The notes: generated by a model not told the origin, from the sequence alone. A stretch of 64,000 bases of DNA from Conyzicola lurida (GCF_014204935.1 NZ_JACHMJ010000001.1:1054001-1118000), one strand, 5' to 3'; counted from the first letter of the stretch, positions 9,555 through 18,851 are shown. Program-made: numbers and translations.

Positions 9555-12461
9555 GTGAAAGACAGCACCCAGAGCATCCCGGCGCCCGAACCACCCGCGG
9601 CACCCGCCCCCTACAGCTTCCCCCTGCTCGCCACGGTCGCGCCGGTGGTGGTGAGCATCGCGATCTGGCTCATCACCCAGTCGGTGTTCGCGCTTGTCTT
9701 CGCCGCCCTCGGTCCGGCGGTCGCCGTCGCGAGCGTGGCCGACGCCCGGCTGCAAGCACAGCGGCGTGGACGACGCGAGACGGCGCGCTTCGAGGCGGAG
9801 CTCGCCGAGGCGCGCGCCGAGATAGCGGCGGCGCACGGCCGTGAACGCGACACCCTGGTCGCCGCCTCGCCGTCGGCGTCGCGGCTCGTCGACGGCGGGT
9901 GGCCCGAATCGGAGCACTGGCTGGGGTCGCTCGACGCGGTGGTGCCCGTGTCGCTCGGGCGGGCCGAACGGCCGAGCGCCGTCACGCTCGACGCGCCGGC
10001 GTCGCGCGGCAGGACCGCCGACCACGACCGCCTGCGCGCGCTCGTCGCCCACGCCGCCCGCCTGCCCGACGCCCCCGCGATGGTCGACGCGCGCCTCGGC
10101 ATCGGCGTGGCCGGGCCGGACCCGCTCGCGACGGCGGTCGCGCGCGGGATCGTGCTGCAGCTCGCGGCCTCGCTCTCGCCGCTCACCCACTCGTTGACCC
10201 TCGAGACCGCGGAGGCATCCACGGCGCGGGCCGAGTGGCTGTGGCTGGACGAGCTGCCGCACGACCTCGTGCTCGTGGACGGCGGCGAGACGGTGCTCCG
10301 CGTGCAGTCGCGGCAGCCGCCCGGCGTGGCCGCCACCCGCGGGCCGGAGTCCGCGGCCGTCGCCGTCGCGGGCCGGCGGGAGGCGCTGCCGCGGTTCGCC
10401 CGGGTCGTGGTGTGGGCGGGCGACGGGCAGTCGCGGCTCGTGCAGCACCCCGATCTCGCCGAGCTCGGTCCGCTGCGGCTCGAGCCGGTCTCGCGGGAGC
10501 AGGCGCTGCTCGTCGCCCGGGCCATGACGGCGCACGCCCGGCGGGCGCGGCTGGTCGGCGGTGTCGCCGCGCTTCCCGCGGAGCTCGCCTTCGACGAATG
10601 CGGCGGTCGGGAGACGGGGGAGCGGCCGGCCGGACTCGACTGCGTCGTGGGCGTCACCGCGGCCGGCCCGCTGCGGCTGGACCTCGCCGCCCACGGCCCG
10701 CACGCCGTGGTCGGCGGGACGACCGGCAGCGGCAAGAGCGAGCTGCTCGTCGCCTGGGTGCTCGCGATGGCGCGGGCGCACCCGCCACGCGCGGCGAGCG
10801 TGCTGCTCGTCGACTTCAAGGGCGGCTCCGCCTTCGCCGCCCTCGCCGCTCTGCCGCACTGCGTCGGCGTCATCACCGACCTCGACGAGACGGGTGCCGC
10901 GCGGGCGCTCGAGAGCCTCGCCGCCGAACTGCGCCGCCGCGAACGGGTACTCGCCGCCGCCGGCGCGAAGTCCGTCGATGCTCCGGGAACGGGCGGCGCC
11001 GTGGCCGACCTGCCGCGGCTCGTCATCGTCGTCGACGAGTTCGCCGCAATGGTCGCCGGCTTCCCCGAGCTGCACGCGCTGTTCGGCGACGTCGCCGCCC
11101 GCGGCCGGTCGCTCGGCGTGCACCTCGTGCTCTGCACCCAGCGGCCCGCGGGGGTGATCCGCGACGCGGTGCTCGCCAACAGCGGGCTGCGGGTGTCGCT
11201 GCGGGTGAACAACCGCGGCGACAGCGTCGCGGTGATCGGCAGCGACGAGGCGGCCGCGCTCCCGTTGTCGCCGCGCGGCCGGGCCTGGGTCGCGGCCGAC
11301 GGCGACGCACCGGTGCTCGCGCAGTTCCCGCTCGTGGCGCCGCAGGACATCGACGCGGTCGCGCGACGCTGGTCGGCCGACTCTTACCGTCCGCACCGGC
11401 CCTGGCTCGACCCGCTGCCCGACCTGGTGCGGCCCGGCGACCTCGCTCCGGGGGAGCCGGGCGGCATCCCGGTCGGCCGCCTCGACGATCCCGCCCGGCA
11501 GAGTCAGCCGACCGCGTTCTACCGGCCGGCCACCCACGGCAACCTGCTCGTCGTCGGGGGAGCGGGCGCGGGCAAGACCGGCGTGCTCGACACTCTCGCC
11601 GCCGCCGCGTCGCCGATCCGCGTCTCACGGGTGCCGCACGACATCGAGGGCGCGTGGGACGTGCTGACCGCGACCCTCGCGGCCGTCCGTGGCGGGGACG
11701 TGGCCGGGAGCACGCTCGTGCTGCTCGACGACCTCGACACCCTCGTCGCGCGGTTTCCCGAGGAATACGAGGGCGCCGTGCTCGAGCTGGTGACGCAGGG
11801 TCTGCGCGAGGGGCCGGGACGCGGCATCCACTGGGCCCTCACCGCGCAGCGGTTGACGTCGGGGCTGCACTCGGTCGCCGCCCTCTGCGGCAGCCGGCTG
11901 CTCCTGCGTCTGCCGTCCCGGCAGGAACACGTGCTCGCGGGCGGCGACGGCGAGCACTTCTCGTCCGCGCTGCCGCCGGGTGCGGGCCGTTGGGAAGGAC
12001 TGCGCGTGCAGATCGCGCACACGGAGGCGGAGCCGCGGCCACACCCGAGCCGCCCGGCACCGCCCGTCCTCGACCTCTCCCGGCCGCTCGCCGTCGTCAC
12101 CCGGCGCCCCGCGCAGTTCGCGGACCGGCTGCGGCGCAGTGTCCCCGCGCTCAGCCGATCCGGAGCGGTCTCGGTGCTGGGCGCGGAGGGGATCGGCGTC
12201 TCGACCGGCGGATCCGCCGCGGTCGTCGGCGACGCGCAGGCCTGGCTCTCGAGCTGGGGATCGATCGCCGCGCTGCGGGCGACCCATACGCTCGTGGTCG
12301 AGGGCTGCGGTGCCGCCGAGTTCCGCAGCATCACCCGCGTGACCGAGCTGCCCCCGCCGCTCGCCCCGACGCCGGGCGGCGGCACCCCCGCGGCCTTCTG
12401 GGCACTCGACCCCGACGGACGGATCACGCGTGCGACGCTCCCGCGCGCACCCGGGCCGTGA
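9555..12461 (+). CDS. FtsK/SpoIIIE-family (EccC/EssC-like) secretion ATPase
   Basis: A 968-residue protein. Two membrane helices sit near residues 17-60. They are followed by a charged region and at least two RecA-like FtsK/SpoIIIE domains. The first has Walker A 'GGTTGSGKSE' near 390 and Walker B 'LVIVVDEFAAM' near 490; the second has 'VGGAGAGKTG' near 667 and 'LVLLDDLDTLV' near 722. A third C-terminal domain has no clear P-loop. Helices plus serial ATPase domains are typical of type VII secretion motors rather than DNA-translocating FtsK, which carries a gamma domain not seen here. No WXG100 substrate, EccB/D/E or mycosin gene is in the window, so it may serve a reduced or different export system. 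The start is GTG, 92 bases after the FHA gene. Confidence 0.85.
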   Translation: MKDSTQSIPAPEPPAAPAPYSFPLLATVAPVVVSIAIWLITQSVFALVFAALGPAVAVASVADARLQAQRRGRRETARFEAELAEARAEIAAAHGRERDTLVAASPSASRLVDGGWPESEHWLGSLDAVVPVSLGRAERPSAVTLDAPASRGRTADHDRLRALVAHAARLPDAPAMVDARLGIGVAGPDPLATAVARGIVLQLAASLSPLTHSLTLETAEASTARAEWLWLDELPHDLVLVDGGETVLRVQSRQPPGVAATRGPESAAVAVAGRREALPRFARVVVWAGDGQSRLVQHPDLAELGPLRLEPVSREQALLVARAMTAHARRARLVGGVAALPAELAFDECGGRETGERPAGLDCVVGVTAAGPLRLDLAAHGPHAVVGGTTGSGKSELLVAWVLAMARAHPPRAASVLLVDFKGGSAFAALAALPHCVGVITDLDETGAARALESLAAELRRRERVLAAAGAKSVDAPGTGGAVADLPRLVIVVDEFAAMVAGFPELHALFGDVAARGRSLGVHLVLCTQRPAGVIRDAVLANSGLRVSLRVNNRGDSVAVIGSDEAAALPLSPRGRAWVAADGDAPVLAQFPLVAPQDIDAVARRWSADSYRPHRPWLDPLPDLVRPGDLAPGEPGGIPVGRLDDPARQSQPTAFYRPATHGNLLVVGGAGAGKTGVLDTLAAAASPIRVSRVPHDIEGAWDVLTATLAAVRGGDVAGSTLVLLDDLDTLVARFPEEYEGAVLELVTQGLREGPGRGIHWALTAQRLTSGLHSVAALCGSRLLLRLPSRQEHVLAGGDGEHFSSALPPGAGRWEGLRVQIAHTEAEPRPHPSRPAPPVLDLSRPLAVVTRRPAQFADRLRRSVPALSRSGAVSVLGAEGIGVSTGGSAAVVGDAQAWLSSWGSIAALRATHTLVVEGCGAAEFRSITRVTELPPPLAPTPGGGTPAAFWALDPDGRITRATLPRAPGP

Positions 12462-12474
12462 CCCCGCACACTAT

Positions 12475-12491
12475 GGAATCCGCAGGATTCC
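12475..12491 (+). terminator. small stem-loop after the ftsK-like gene
   Basis: GGAATCC and GGATTCC are separated by GCA: a perfect 7-bp stem 13 bases after the stop. No T-run follows, so it may be a weak terminator or a processed 3' end. Confidence 0.35.
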
Positions 12492-12551
12492 GTCCGTTCC
12501 GCCACTGATGCGCGTGAAATTCTTGTTACAAGGTGACGATTTGCCTAGTTC

Positions 12552-12580
12552 TTTACTGGTCGCGGTCGCTCCGTTATGCA
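12552..12580 (+). promoter_or_regulatory. possible promoter of the polyamine ABC operon
   Basis: TTTACT (12552-12557) and TATGCA (12575-12580) are 17 bases apart in a locally AT-rich stretch of the 225-base gap before the lipoprotein gene. The match to consensus is only moderate; it would give a leader of about 100 bases. Confidence 0.3.
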
Positions 12581-12686
12581 AGTATCGGAGCACGGCGCAG
12601 GAGGCATCGGCGTCAGGCAGAGCGTCCACATCGATCACACGACACCAAGCGAACCACCCGACGTCAGAAAGCACCGAGGAGCCCCC

Positions 12687-13895
12687 GTGAACAGAGCACT
12701 TCCCGAAGACCCGATGATCCGCCGGCTCGTCCAGCAAGCCCGTCAGTCGCAGGTCTCCCGCCGTGCTCTCCTCGGAACGGGTGGCGCGGCCGCCACGGCC
12801 CTCGCCCTCGCCGCCTGCAGCACCCCCGCCGCGTCGAAGCCGACGGCGGCCCCCGACGAATCCGACACCGACAAGACGCTCAACTGGGCGAACTGGGCCG
12901 CCTACATCGACGAGGCCGACGACGGCAGCTACCCGACCCTCGACCGCTTCCAGGAGGAGACCGGCATCGCCGTCACCTACCTCGTCGACGTCGACGACAA
13001 CAACTCGTACTACGGCAAGGTCAAAGACCAACTCGCCCTCGGCCAGGACATCGGCGCCGACACCGTCTGTCTCACCGACTGGATGGTCGCCCGCCTGATC
13101 AACTTCGGCTACACGCAGGAACTCGACCACGCCAACATCCCGAACATCTCGAACCTCATCGCCAGCCTGCAGGAGCCCGACTTCGACGCCGGCCGAAAGA
13201 TGTCGCTGCCGTGGCAGGGCGGGTTCGCCGGCATCTGCTGGAACAAGGAGAAGCTGCCGAACGGCCTGAAGAGCGTCAACGACCTCTGGGACCCGGAACT
13301 CAAGGGCCGCGTCGGCGTGCTCTCCGAGATGCGCGACACCATCGGCTTGATCATGCTGCAGGAGGGCATCGACATCTCCGGCGACTTCAGCGACGCGGAT
13401 TTCTCGAAGGGCGTCGACATCTTCCGCGAGCAGGTCGAGTCGGGCCAGATCCGCAACGTCAAGGGCAACTCGTACCTCGAGGACCTCACCAACGAAGACA
13501 CCCTTGCCGCGATCGTCTGGTCGGGCGACATCACCGTCATCAACGCCGAGGCCGGCGACAAGTGGGAGTTCGTGATCCCCGAGGCCGGCGGCACGATCTG
13601 GAACGACAACTTCGTCGTGCCGATCGGCTCGCGCCGCAAGGCCAACGCCGAGAAGCTCATGAACTACTACTACGAGCCCGAGGTGGCCGCCGAGGTCGCC
13701 GCGTGGGTGAACTACATCACCCCCGTCGAGGGTGCGAAGGAAGCGATGGAGGCGATCGACCCCGAACTGGCCGAGAACCAGCTCATCTTCCCGAACGAGG
13801 AGACCCTCTCCACCGTCAAGCTGTTCCGCACGCTCACCTCGGCCCAGGAACAGACCTACGGCGCCGAGTTCCAGAGCGTCCTGCTCGGCGTCTGA
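12687..13895 (+). CDS. potD: spermidine/putrescine ABC transporter substrate-binding lipoprotein
   Basis: A 402-residue periplasmic-type binding protein of the PotD/PotF family. The start chosen is GTG 12687, behind GAGGAG; a longer frame from 12576 has no such site. Residues 24-30 'SRRALLG' form a twin-arginine motif, and 'LALAAC' with Cys44 forms a lipobox, so it is likely a Tat-exported lipoprotein. The mature part starts with 'LNWANWAAYIDE', typical of polyamine binders. It is followed by the ATPase and both permeases, giving a full importer. Exact substrate (putrescine, spermidine or a related compound) cannot be fixed from sequence; the gabT-like gene next door favours putrescine. Confidence 0.88.
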   Translation: MNRALPEDPMIRRLVQQARQSQVSRRALLGTGGAAATALALAACSTPAASKPTAAPDESDTDKTLNWANWAAYIDEADDGSYPTLDRFQEETGIAVTYLVDVDDNNSYYGKVKDQLALGQDIGADTVCLTDWMVARLINFGYTQELDHANIPNISNLIASLQEPDFDAGRKMSLPWQGGFAGICWNKEKLPNGLKSVNDLWDPELKGRVGVLSEMRDTIGLIMLQEGIDISGDFSDADFSKGVDIFREQVESGQIRNVKGNSYLEDLTNEDTLAAIVWSGDITVINAEAGDKWEFVIPEAGGTIWNDNFVVPIGSRRKANAEKLMNYYYEPEVAAEVAAWVNYITPVEGAKEAMEAIDPELAENQLIFPNEETLSTVKLFRTLTSAQEQTYGAEFQSVLLGV

Positions 13896-13921
13896 ACCAC
13901 CGGCACCGGAGGAGCACCACA

Positions 13922-15121
13922 ATGGCACAGGGTTCATTCGCCGAATCGGGCGCCGACCTCGAACTCGTCGGAATCACCAAGCGGTTCCCCGGGTTCACGG
14001 CGATCGAAGAGCTCAACCTCACCATCCCTGCCGGCTCGTTCTTCGCGCTGCTCGGACCCTCGGGCTGCGGCAAGACCACGACCCTCCGGCTCGTCGCGGG
14101 ACTCGAGGAAGCCACCGCGGGCCGCATCCTGATCGGCGGCAAGGACGTCACGACCACCAAGTCGTTCCAGCGGCCGGTGAACACGGTGTTCCAGAGCTAC
14201 GCGCTGTTCCCGCACATGAGCGTGCTCGAGAACGTCGCGTTCGGTCTGAAGAGACGCAAGATCACGGATGCCACGGCGAAAGCCCACGAGGCCCTGCGGC
14301 TCGTCGAGCTGGACCACCTGGCACAGCGCAAACCCCAGCAGCTCTCCGGCGGACAGCAGCAGCGCGTCGCCCTCGCCCGTGCCGTCGTCAACCGTCCGGC
14401 CCTCCTCCTGCTCGACGAGCCGCTGGGTGCCCTCGACCTCAAGCTGCGTCGCCAGATGCAGATCGAGCTGAAGACGATCCAGCAGGATGTCGGGCTCACC
14501 TTCCTCCACGTGACACACGACCAGGAAGAGGCCATGACCATGGCCGACACCGTGGCCGTGATGAACAAGGGGCAGATCGAGCAGATGGGCGCCCCCGAAG
14601 AGCTGTACGAACTGCCGAAGACCGCGTTCGTCGCCAACTTCCTCGGCCAGTCGAACCTGTTCACCGGACCCGTCGTCTCCTCCAGCAGCGAGTCGATCGT
14701 CGTCGACGTCGCCGGCCGGTCGATCGAGATCCCGCGGGAGCGTGCCCAGCGCCACGCGGGAGAGGTCACCGTGGGCGTCCGCCCCGAGAAGCTCATGCTG
14801 CACACGTCGGCGCCCCAGAAGGCCGCCGGCACGAACATCATCGGACCGGGCCGCGTCACCGACGTCTCGTTCAGCGGCGTCAGCACGCAGTACCAGGTCG
14901 CCGTTCCCGGTCTCGGCTCGATCGTCGTCTTCGCGCAGAACATGGTCTTCGGCCCGGTGGTCTCGCTCGGCGCGGAGGTCTGGCTGAGCTGGACCGTCGA
15001 CCACGGCTTCGGTCTCGCCGACGACCCGGCCGACTCGCCGCGCTTCGCGGCCGATACCGACACGCAGTCTCTCGCCGCCCAGAAGCGCGAGAAGCTCGAG
15101 GCGGAGTTGGAAGAGGCCTAG
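13922..15121 (+). CDS. potA: polyamine ABC transporter ATP-binding protein
   Basis: A 399-residue ABC ATPase. Walker A 'GPSGCGKTT', signature 'LSGGQQQRVALARA' and Walker B 'LLLLDEPLGALD' are all present. A C-terminal TOBE-type domain follows from about residue 250 ('VGVRPEKLML'), as in PotA and other importers of the CUT1/polyamine class. The ATG at 13922 has a strong GGAGGA site; the open frame extends far upstream through potD but that part is not coding. The gap to potD is 26 bases and to the permease 2 bases. It energises uptake by the two following membrane subunits. Confidence 0.93.
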   Translation: MAQGSFAESGADLELVGITKRFPGFTAIEELNLTIPAGSFFALLGPSGCGKTTTLRLVAGLEEATAGRILIGGKDVTTTKSFQRPVNTVFQSYALFPHMSVLENVAFGLKRRKITDATAKAHEALRLVELDHLAQRKPQQLSGGQQQRVALARAVVNRPALLLLDEPLGALDLKLRRQMQIELKTIQQDVGLTFLHVTHDQEEAMTMADTVAVMNKGQIEQMGAPEELYELPKTAFVANFLGQSNLFTGPVVSSSSESIVVDVAGRSIEIPRERAQRHAGEVTVGVRPEKLMLHTSAPQKAAGTNIIGPGRVTDVSFSGVSTQYQVAVPGLGSIVVFAQNMVFGPVVSLGAEVWLSWTVDHGFGLADDPADSPRFAADTDTQSLAAQKREKLEAELEEA

Positions 15122-15123
15122 GG

Positions 15124-16041
15124 ATGGCCTTCGGAGCATTCGCCGGCGCCGCCGCCGCGCCGGCCGAACCGGCGATCCGCAAGCGCAGCAAGGTCGCGTT
15201 ACTGCTGCTGCTTCCCGGCATCCTGTATCTCGCCCTGTTCTTCCTCGCACCGCTGCTCTCGCTCGTCATCACGTCGTTCCAGGCGCCGGTGGAGTTCGGC
15301 GACATCGGGCAGTACCAGACGGCGTTCAAATGGGAGAACTACACGACCGTGCTCGGCACCTACGGGCCGCACATCGTCCGCTCGTTCGTCTTCGCGGCGA
15401 CCGCCACCGTGCTCGCGCTGCTGTTCAGCTTCCCGCTCGCCTACTTCATCGGCGTGAAGCTGCGCCGCTTCCCGTTGCTGCAGGCGCTCGGCCTCACGCT
15501 GGTGATCGCGCCGTTCTTCATCAGCTTCCTGCTGCGCACCCTCGCGTGGAAGCAGCTGCTCTCCGACGAGAGCTGGTTCGTCTCCGCGTTGCACGGCCTG
15601 CAGCTGCTGCCGCCCGGCGAGCACGTCACCGGCACCGCGTTCTCGGTGATCTTCGGCCTCACCTACAACTTCATCCCGTTTATGACCCTGCCGATCTATA
15701 CGTCGCTCGAGAAACTCGACCTGCGCTACGTCGAGGCCGGGGGAGACCTGTACGCGAGCCCCGCGTCGACGTTCTTCCGGGTGACGGTGCCGCTCGCGGC
15801 GCCGGGCATCATCTCGGGCTCCCTGGTCACCTTCATCCCGGCGGCGGGCGATTACATCAACGCGAGCCGCGACTTCCTCGGCAGCACCGACACGGCGATG
15901 ATCGGCAACGTGATCGAGGCGAACTTCCTCGTGCTGCAGAACTATCCGGCGGCGGCCGCGCTGTCGCTCATCCTCATGGTGGCGATCCTGATCCCGGTCA
16001 GCGTCTACGTCGTGAAAAGCGGAACGGACGACCTGCTGTGA
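15124..16041 (+). CDS. potB: polyamine ABC transporter permease, PotB type
   Basis: A 305-residue inner-membrane permease with about six helices, the first at residues 24-45. The cytoplasmic EAA loop reads 'EAGGDLYASPASTFFRVTVP' near residue 205, the docking site for PotA. The long N-terminus before helix 1 ('APAEPAIRKRSK') is usual for PotB. The ATG at 15124 follows the potA stop by 2 bases; the open frame upstream of it is a shadow of potA. The TGA overlaps the next start by 3 bases (GTGA), so the two permease subunits are probably translationally coupled. Confidence 0.93.
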   Translation: MAFGAFAGAAAAPAEPAIRKRSKVALLLLLPGILYLALFFLAPLLSLVITSFQAPVEFGDIGQYQTAFKWENYTTVLGTYGPHIVRSFVFAATATVLALLFSFPLAYFIGVKLRRFPLLQALGLTLVIAPFFISFLLRTLAWKQLLSDESWFVSALHGLQLLPPGEHVTGTAFSVIFGLTYNFIPFMTLPIYTSLEKLDLRYVEAGGDLYASPASTFFRVTVPLAAPGIISGSLVTFIPAAGDYINASRDFLGSTDTAMIGNVIEANFLVLQNYPAAAALSLILMVAILIPVSVYVVKSGTDDLL

Positions 16042-16847
16042 ACGCCTTCTCCCGCTGGTTCGGCCGCTACGCGCTCTGGATCTACTCGGTCCTCGCCTTC
16101 GTGTTCCTGCTCGTGCCCATCGCGTACACGATCATCTTCTCGTTCAACGACTCGCGGCGCTCGAACATCGTCTGGCGCGGGTTCACCCTCGACAACTGGA
16201 CCCAGGTCTGCCAGTCGCAGGGCGTGTGCGAGGCGTTCGGCAACAGCCTCGTCGTCGGCGTGATCGCGACCCTGCTCGCCACGACCCTCGGCACCATGAT
16301 CGCGATCGCCCTCGTGCGGTTCCGCTTCCCGTTCCGCAACTCGACCACCCTGCTGCTCTTCCTGCCGATGGCGACGCCCGAGGTCGTGCTCGGCGCGGGA
16401 CTCGCGGCCGAGTTCCTCACGGCCGGCGTGCAGAAGGGCATCGTTACCGTCATCCTCGCCCACACCATGTTCTGCATCAGTTTCGTGGTGGTCACGGTGC
16501 GCGCCCGCGTCGCGAGCCTCGACCCGGCACTCGAGGAGGCGGGACGCGACCTCTACGCCTCGCCAGCCCAGGTCTTCGCGCGCATCACGTTCCCGCTGCT
16601 GCTGCCCGGCATCATCGCGGCGGCGCTGCTGAGCTTCGCGCTGAGCTTCGACGACTTCATCATCACGAACTTCAACTCGGGGTCGTTCGTGACGTTCCCC
16701 AAGTACGTCTACACGGCGGCGGCGCGCGGCATCCCCGCCGAGGCGAACGTCATCGCGTCGGCGGTGTTCATCATCGCGATCGTGTTCGTGGTGACCTCGC
16801 AGGTCAGCGCCGCGGCGAAGCGGAAGCGGCTGGCGCGCGAAGGCTAG
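16038..16847 (+). CDS. potC: polyamine ABC transporter permease, PotC type
   Basis: A 269-residue permease, six predicted helices, with the EAA loop 'EEAGRDLYASPAQVFARITF' near residue 170. The start is GTG 16038, sharing bases with the potB stop. It completes the importer as the second channel subunit. It ends 75 bases from the convergent gabT-like gene, with a large imperfect inverted repeat between them. Confidence 0.93.
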   Translation: MNAFSRWFGRYALWIYSVLAFVFLLVPIAYTIIFSFNDSRRSNIVWRGFTLDNWTQVCQSQGVCEAFGNSLVVGVIATLLATTLGTMIAIALVRFRFPFRNSTTLLLFLPMATPEVVLGAGLAAEFLTAGVQKGIVTVILAHTMFCISFVVVTVRARVASLDPALEEAGRDLYASPAQVFARITFPLLLPGIIAAALLSFALSFDDFIITNFNSGSFVTFPKYVYTAAARGIPAEANVIASAVFIIAIVFVVTSQVSAAAKRKRLAREG

Positions 16848-16850
16848 ACG

Positions 16851-16917
16851 GTCCCTGAGCGTGTCGAGCGGCGAGTGACCGCTTCGACAGGCACTGCTTC
16901 GACAAGCTCAGCGACCG
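16851..16917. terminator. bidirectional stem-loop between convergent genes, dispersed palindrome family
   Basis: The left arm 16851-16870 (GGTCCCTGAGCGTGTCGAGC) is an imperfect inverted copy of the right arm 16897-16917, which begins GCTTCGACAAGCTC. A partial extra copy (CGCTTCGACAGGCA) lies between the arms. It sits between two converging stops and belongs to the same family as the perfect palindrome at 34042-34086. Confidence 0.6.
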
Positions 16918-16921
16918 CGGG

Positions 16922-18274
16922 TCACAGGCGCGCGAAACCCTCGGCGATGACCGAGAGCGCGTCCGCGAGCAGCTCGTCGCTGATGGCGAGGCTCGGGAGG
17001 AAGCGCAGCACGTTGCCGTAGGTGCCGGCGGTGAGCAGCAGGACACCGTTCTGTGCGGCGTACGCGGAGAGGGCGGCGACCGCCTCGGGGTTCGGGTCCG
17101 TGGTGCCGGGCTGCACGAGCTCGATCGCGATCATCGCGCCGATGCCGCGCACGTCGCCGATGACCGGGTAGGTCTTCTGCAGCTCGAGGAGTCCGGCCGT
17201 GAGGGTCGCGCCGATGCGCGTTCCCTCGGCGAGCAGGTCGTTCGACTCGATCTGCTCGAAGACGGCGACGGCGGCCGCCGCGGCGACGGGGTTGCCGCCG
17301 AAGGTGCCGCCGAGTCCGCCGGGCTGGGCCGAGTCCATGATCTCCGCGCGGCCGGTGACGCCCGCGAGGGGTAGACCGCCGGCGATGCCCTTGGCCGAGA
17401 GCACCATGTCCGGCACGACGCCGAAGTGCTCGCTGGCCCAGTACTTGCCGGTGCGGGCCATGCCGCTCTGGATCTCGTCGGCGATGAAGACGATGCCGTT
17501 GGCGGTGCACCAGTCCTGGAGCGCGGGGAGGTAGCCGTCGGCCGGGACCATAAAGCCGCCCTCGCCCTGGATGGGCTCGACGATGAGGCAGGCGAGATCG
17601 GATGCCCCGACCGTCTTCTCGAGGTAGGAGATCGTGCGCTTCGCCGCGTCGGGGCCGCTCAGGCCGTCGTGGAACGGGTAGGAGCTCGGCGCGCGGTAGA
17701 CGTCGCCGGCGAACGGGCCGAAGCCGGTGCTGTAGGGGGAGGCCTTGAAGTTCATGGCCATGGTGAGGTTGGTGCGGCCGTGGTACGCGTGCTCGAGCAC
17801 CGCGACGCCGTAGCGGCCGGTGTGCTTGCGGGCGATCTTGACGCCGTTCTCGACGGCCTCCGCGCCAGAGTTCACCAGCACGGTCTTCTTGGCGTGGTCG
17901 CCGGGGGTGTGCTCTGCGAGCAGCTCGGCGACGCGCACGTAGCTCTCGTAGGGCGTGATCGTGAACAGCGTGTGCGTCACGTTGTTCAGCTGCTCGGTCG
18001 CGGCGGCGACGACGGCGTCGTTGGTGTGGCCGATCGTGGTCACGCCGATGCCGGCACCGAGGTCGATGAACTGGTTGCCGTCCACGTCGACGACGATCGC
18101 GCCGTGGGCCTTCTCGATGTAGACCGCGAGGGTCGTTCCGACACCGGCCGGGACCACTGCGAGCCGACGCTCGTGCAGGGCCTGCGACTTGGGACCGGGG
18201 ACGGCGGTCACGACGCGGCGCTCCTGGACGATCGAAGCGGCGGAGGTCGTGGTTTCTGCGAGCAAGTCAGTCAT
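16922..18274 (-). CDS. gabT: 4-aminobutyrate aminotransferase
   Basis: A 450-residue class III PLP aminotransferase. Seen: 'IVEPIQGEGGFMVPADGYLP', 'FIADEIQSGMARTGK' (PLP-ring aspartate), and the Schiff-base lysine in 'LSAKGIAGG'. The length and motifs match GabT, which converts GABA and 2-oxoglutarate to succinate semialdehyde and glutamate. The neighbouring polyamine importer fits a putrescine-to-GABA-to-succinate route. No succinate semialdehyde dehydrogenase is nearby. The start ATG at 18274 has a TAATCT box ending 10 bases upstream, so the leader is very short. Other omega-aminotransferase substrates cannot be excluded. Confidence 0.88.
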   Translation of the reverse strand: MTDLLAETTTSAASIVQERRVVTAVPGPKSQALHERRLAVVPAGVGTTLAVYIEKAHGAIVVDVDGNQFIDLGAGIGVTTIGHTNDAVVAAATEQLNNVTHTLFTITPYESYVRVAELLAEHTPGDHAKKTVLVNSGAEAVENGVKIARKHTGRYGVAVLEHAYHGRTNLTMAMNFKASPYSTGFGPFAGDVYRAPSSYPFHDGLSGPDAAKRTISYLEKTVGASDLACLIVEPIQGEGGFMVPADGYLPALQDWCTANGIVFIADEIQSGMARTGKYWASEHFGVVPDMVLSAKGIAGGLPLAGVTGRAEIMDSAQPGGLGGTFGGNPVAAAAAVAVFEQIESNDLLAEGTRIGATLTAGLLELQKTYPVIGDVRGIGAMIAIELVQPGTTDPNPEAVAALSAYAAQNGVLLLTAGTYGNVLRFLPSLAISDELLADALSVIAEGFARL

Positions 18275-18338
18275 GATGGAGTCAAGATTACTCTTCCGGC
18301 GCTGATTGCTCGGAAGCCCGACCGGGACGAAGGCAAGA

Positions 18339-18812
18339 ATGAATCTCGAGCACCACTACGCGACCTCGATCGAGTGGGCCGGCAACCGCGGCACCGGCAC
18401 GAGCGCCTACAAGGCCTACGGTCGGGAGACCGTCATCTCGGCCGCGGGCAAGGAGTCGATCGACGGCTCGAGCGACCGCGTCTTCCACGGCAATCCCGAG
18501 CGCTGGAACCCCGAGGAACTGCTCATCTCCGCGCTCAGCGAGTGCCACCTGCTCAGCTACCTGCACGTCGCCGCGACCAACGGCATCGTCGTCACCGCGT
18601 ATACCGACGACGCGACCGGTACCCTCGTGCAGACCGCCGATGGCGGCGGCCACATCAGCACCGTGACCCTGCGACCGCGCGTCACGATTTCCGGCGGGGA
18701 CGCCGAACTGGCGCTCGCACTGCACGCCGAGGCCCGCAAAAAGTGCTTCATCGCGGCATCCGTGAACTTCCCTGTGCTGCACGAGCCCGAAATCCTCGTC
18801 GTTCCGGCCTAA
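18339..18812 (+). CDS. OsmC-family peroxiredoxin-like protein
   Basis: A 157-residue OsmC/Ohr-family protein. The two redox cysteines of the family are present: one in 'LSECHLLSYLHVA' near residue 68 and one in 'ARKKCFIAAS' near residue 133. Members reduce organic hydroperoxides in the cytosol. The ATG at 18339 is preferred over an upstream in-frame start (18306) because GAAGG precedes it and the family begins near 'HHYATSIEW'. It is divergent from gabT and followed by an unrelated secreted protein. Confidence 0.88.
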   Translation: MNLEHHYATSIEWAGNRGTGTSAYKAYGRETVISAAGKESIDGSSDRVFHGNPERWNPEELLISALSECHLLSYLHVAATNGIVVTAYTDDATGTLVQTADGGGHISTVTLRPRVTISGGDAELALALHAEARKKCFIAASVNFPVLHEPEILVVPA

Positions 18813-18851
18813 CTGTACAAACGCGGGCCCGCACTGTGACACGATGGAAAA

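Noticed and set aside
9459-11537. 692-codon minus-strand frame opposite the FtsK-like gene
   Set aside because: No recognisable domain; a shadow of a clear ATPase gene.
12533-13921. Long N-terminal extension of the potA frame
   Set aside because: It overlaps potD in another frame; a good ribosome site and the family start are at 13922.
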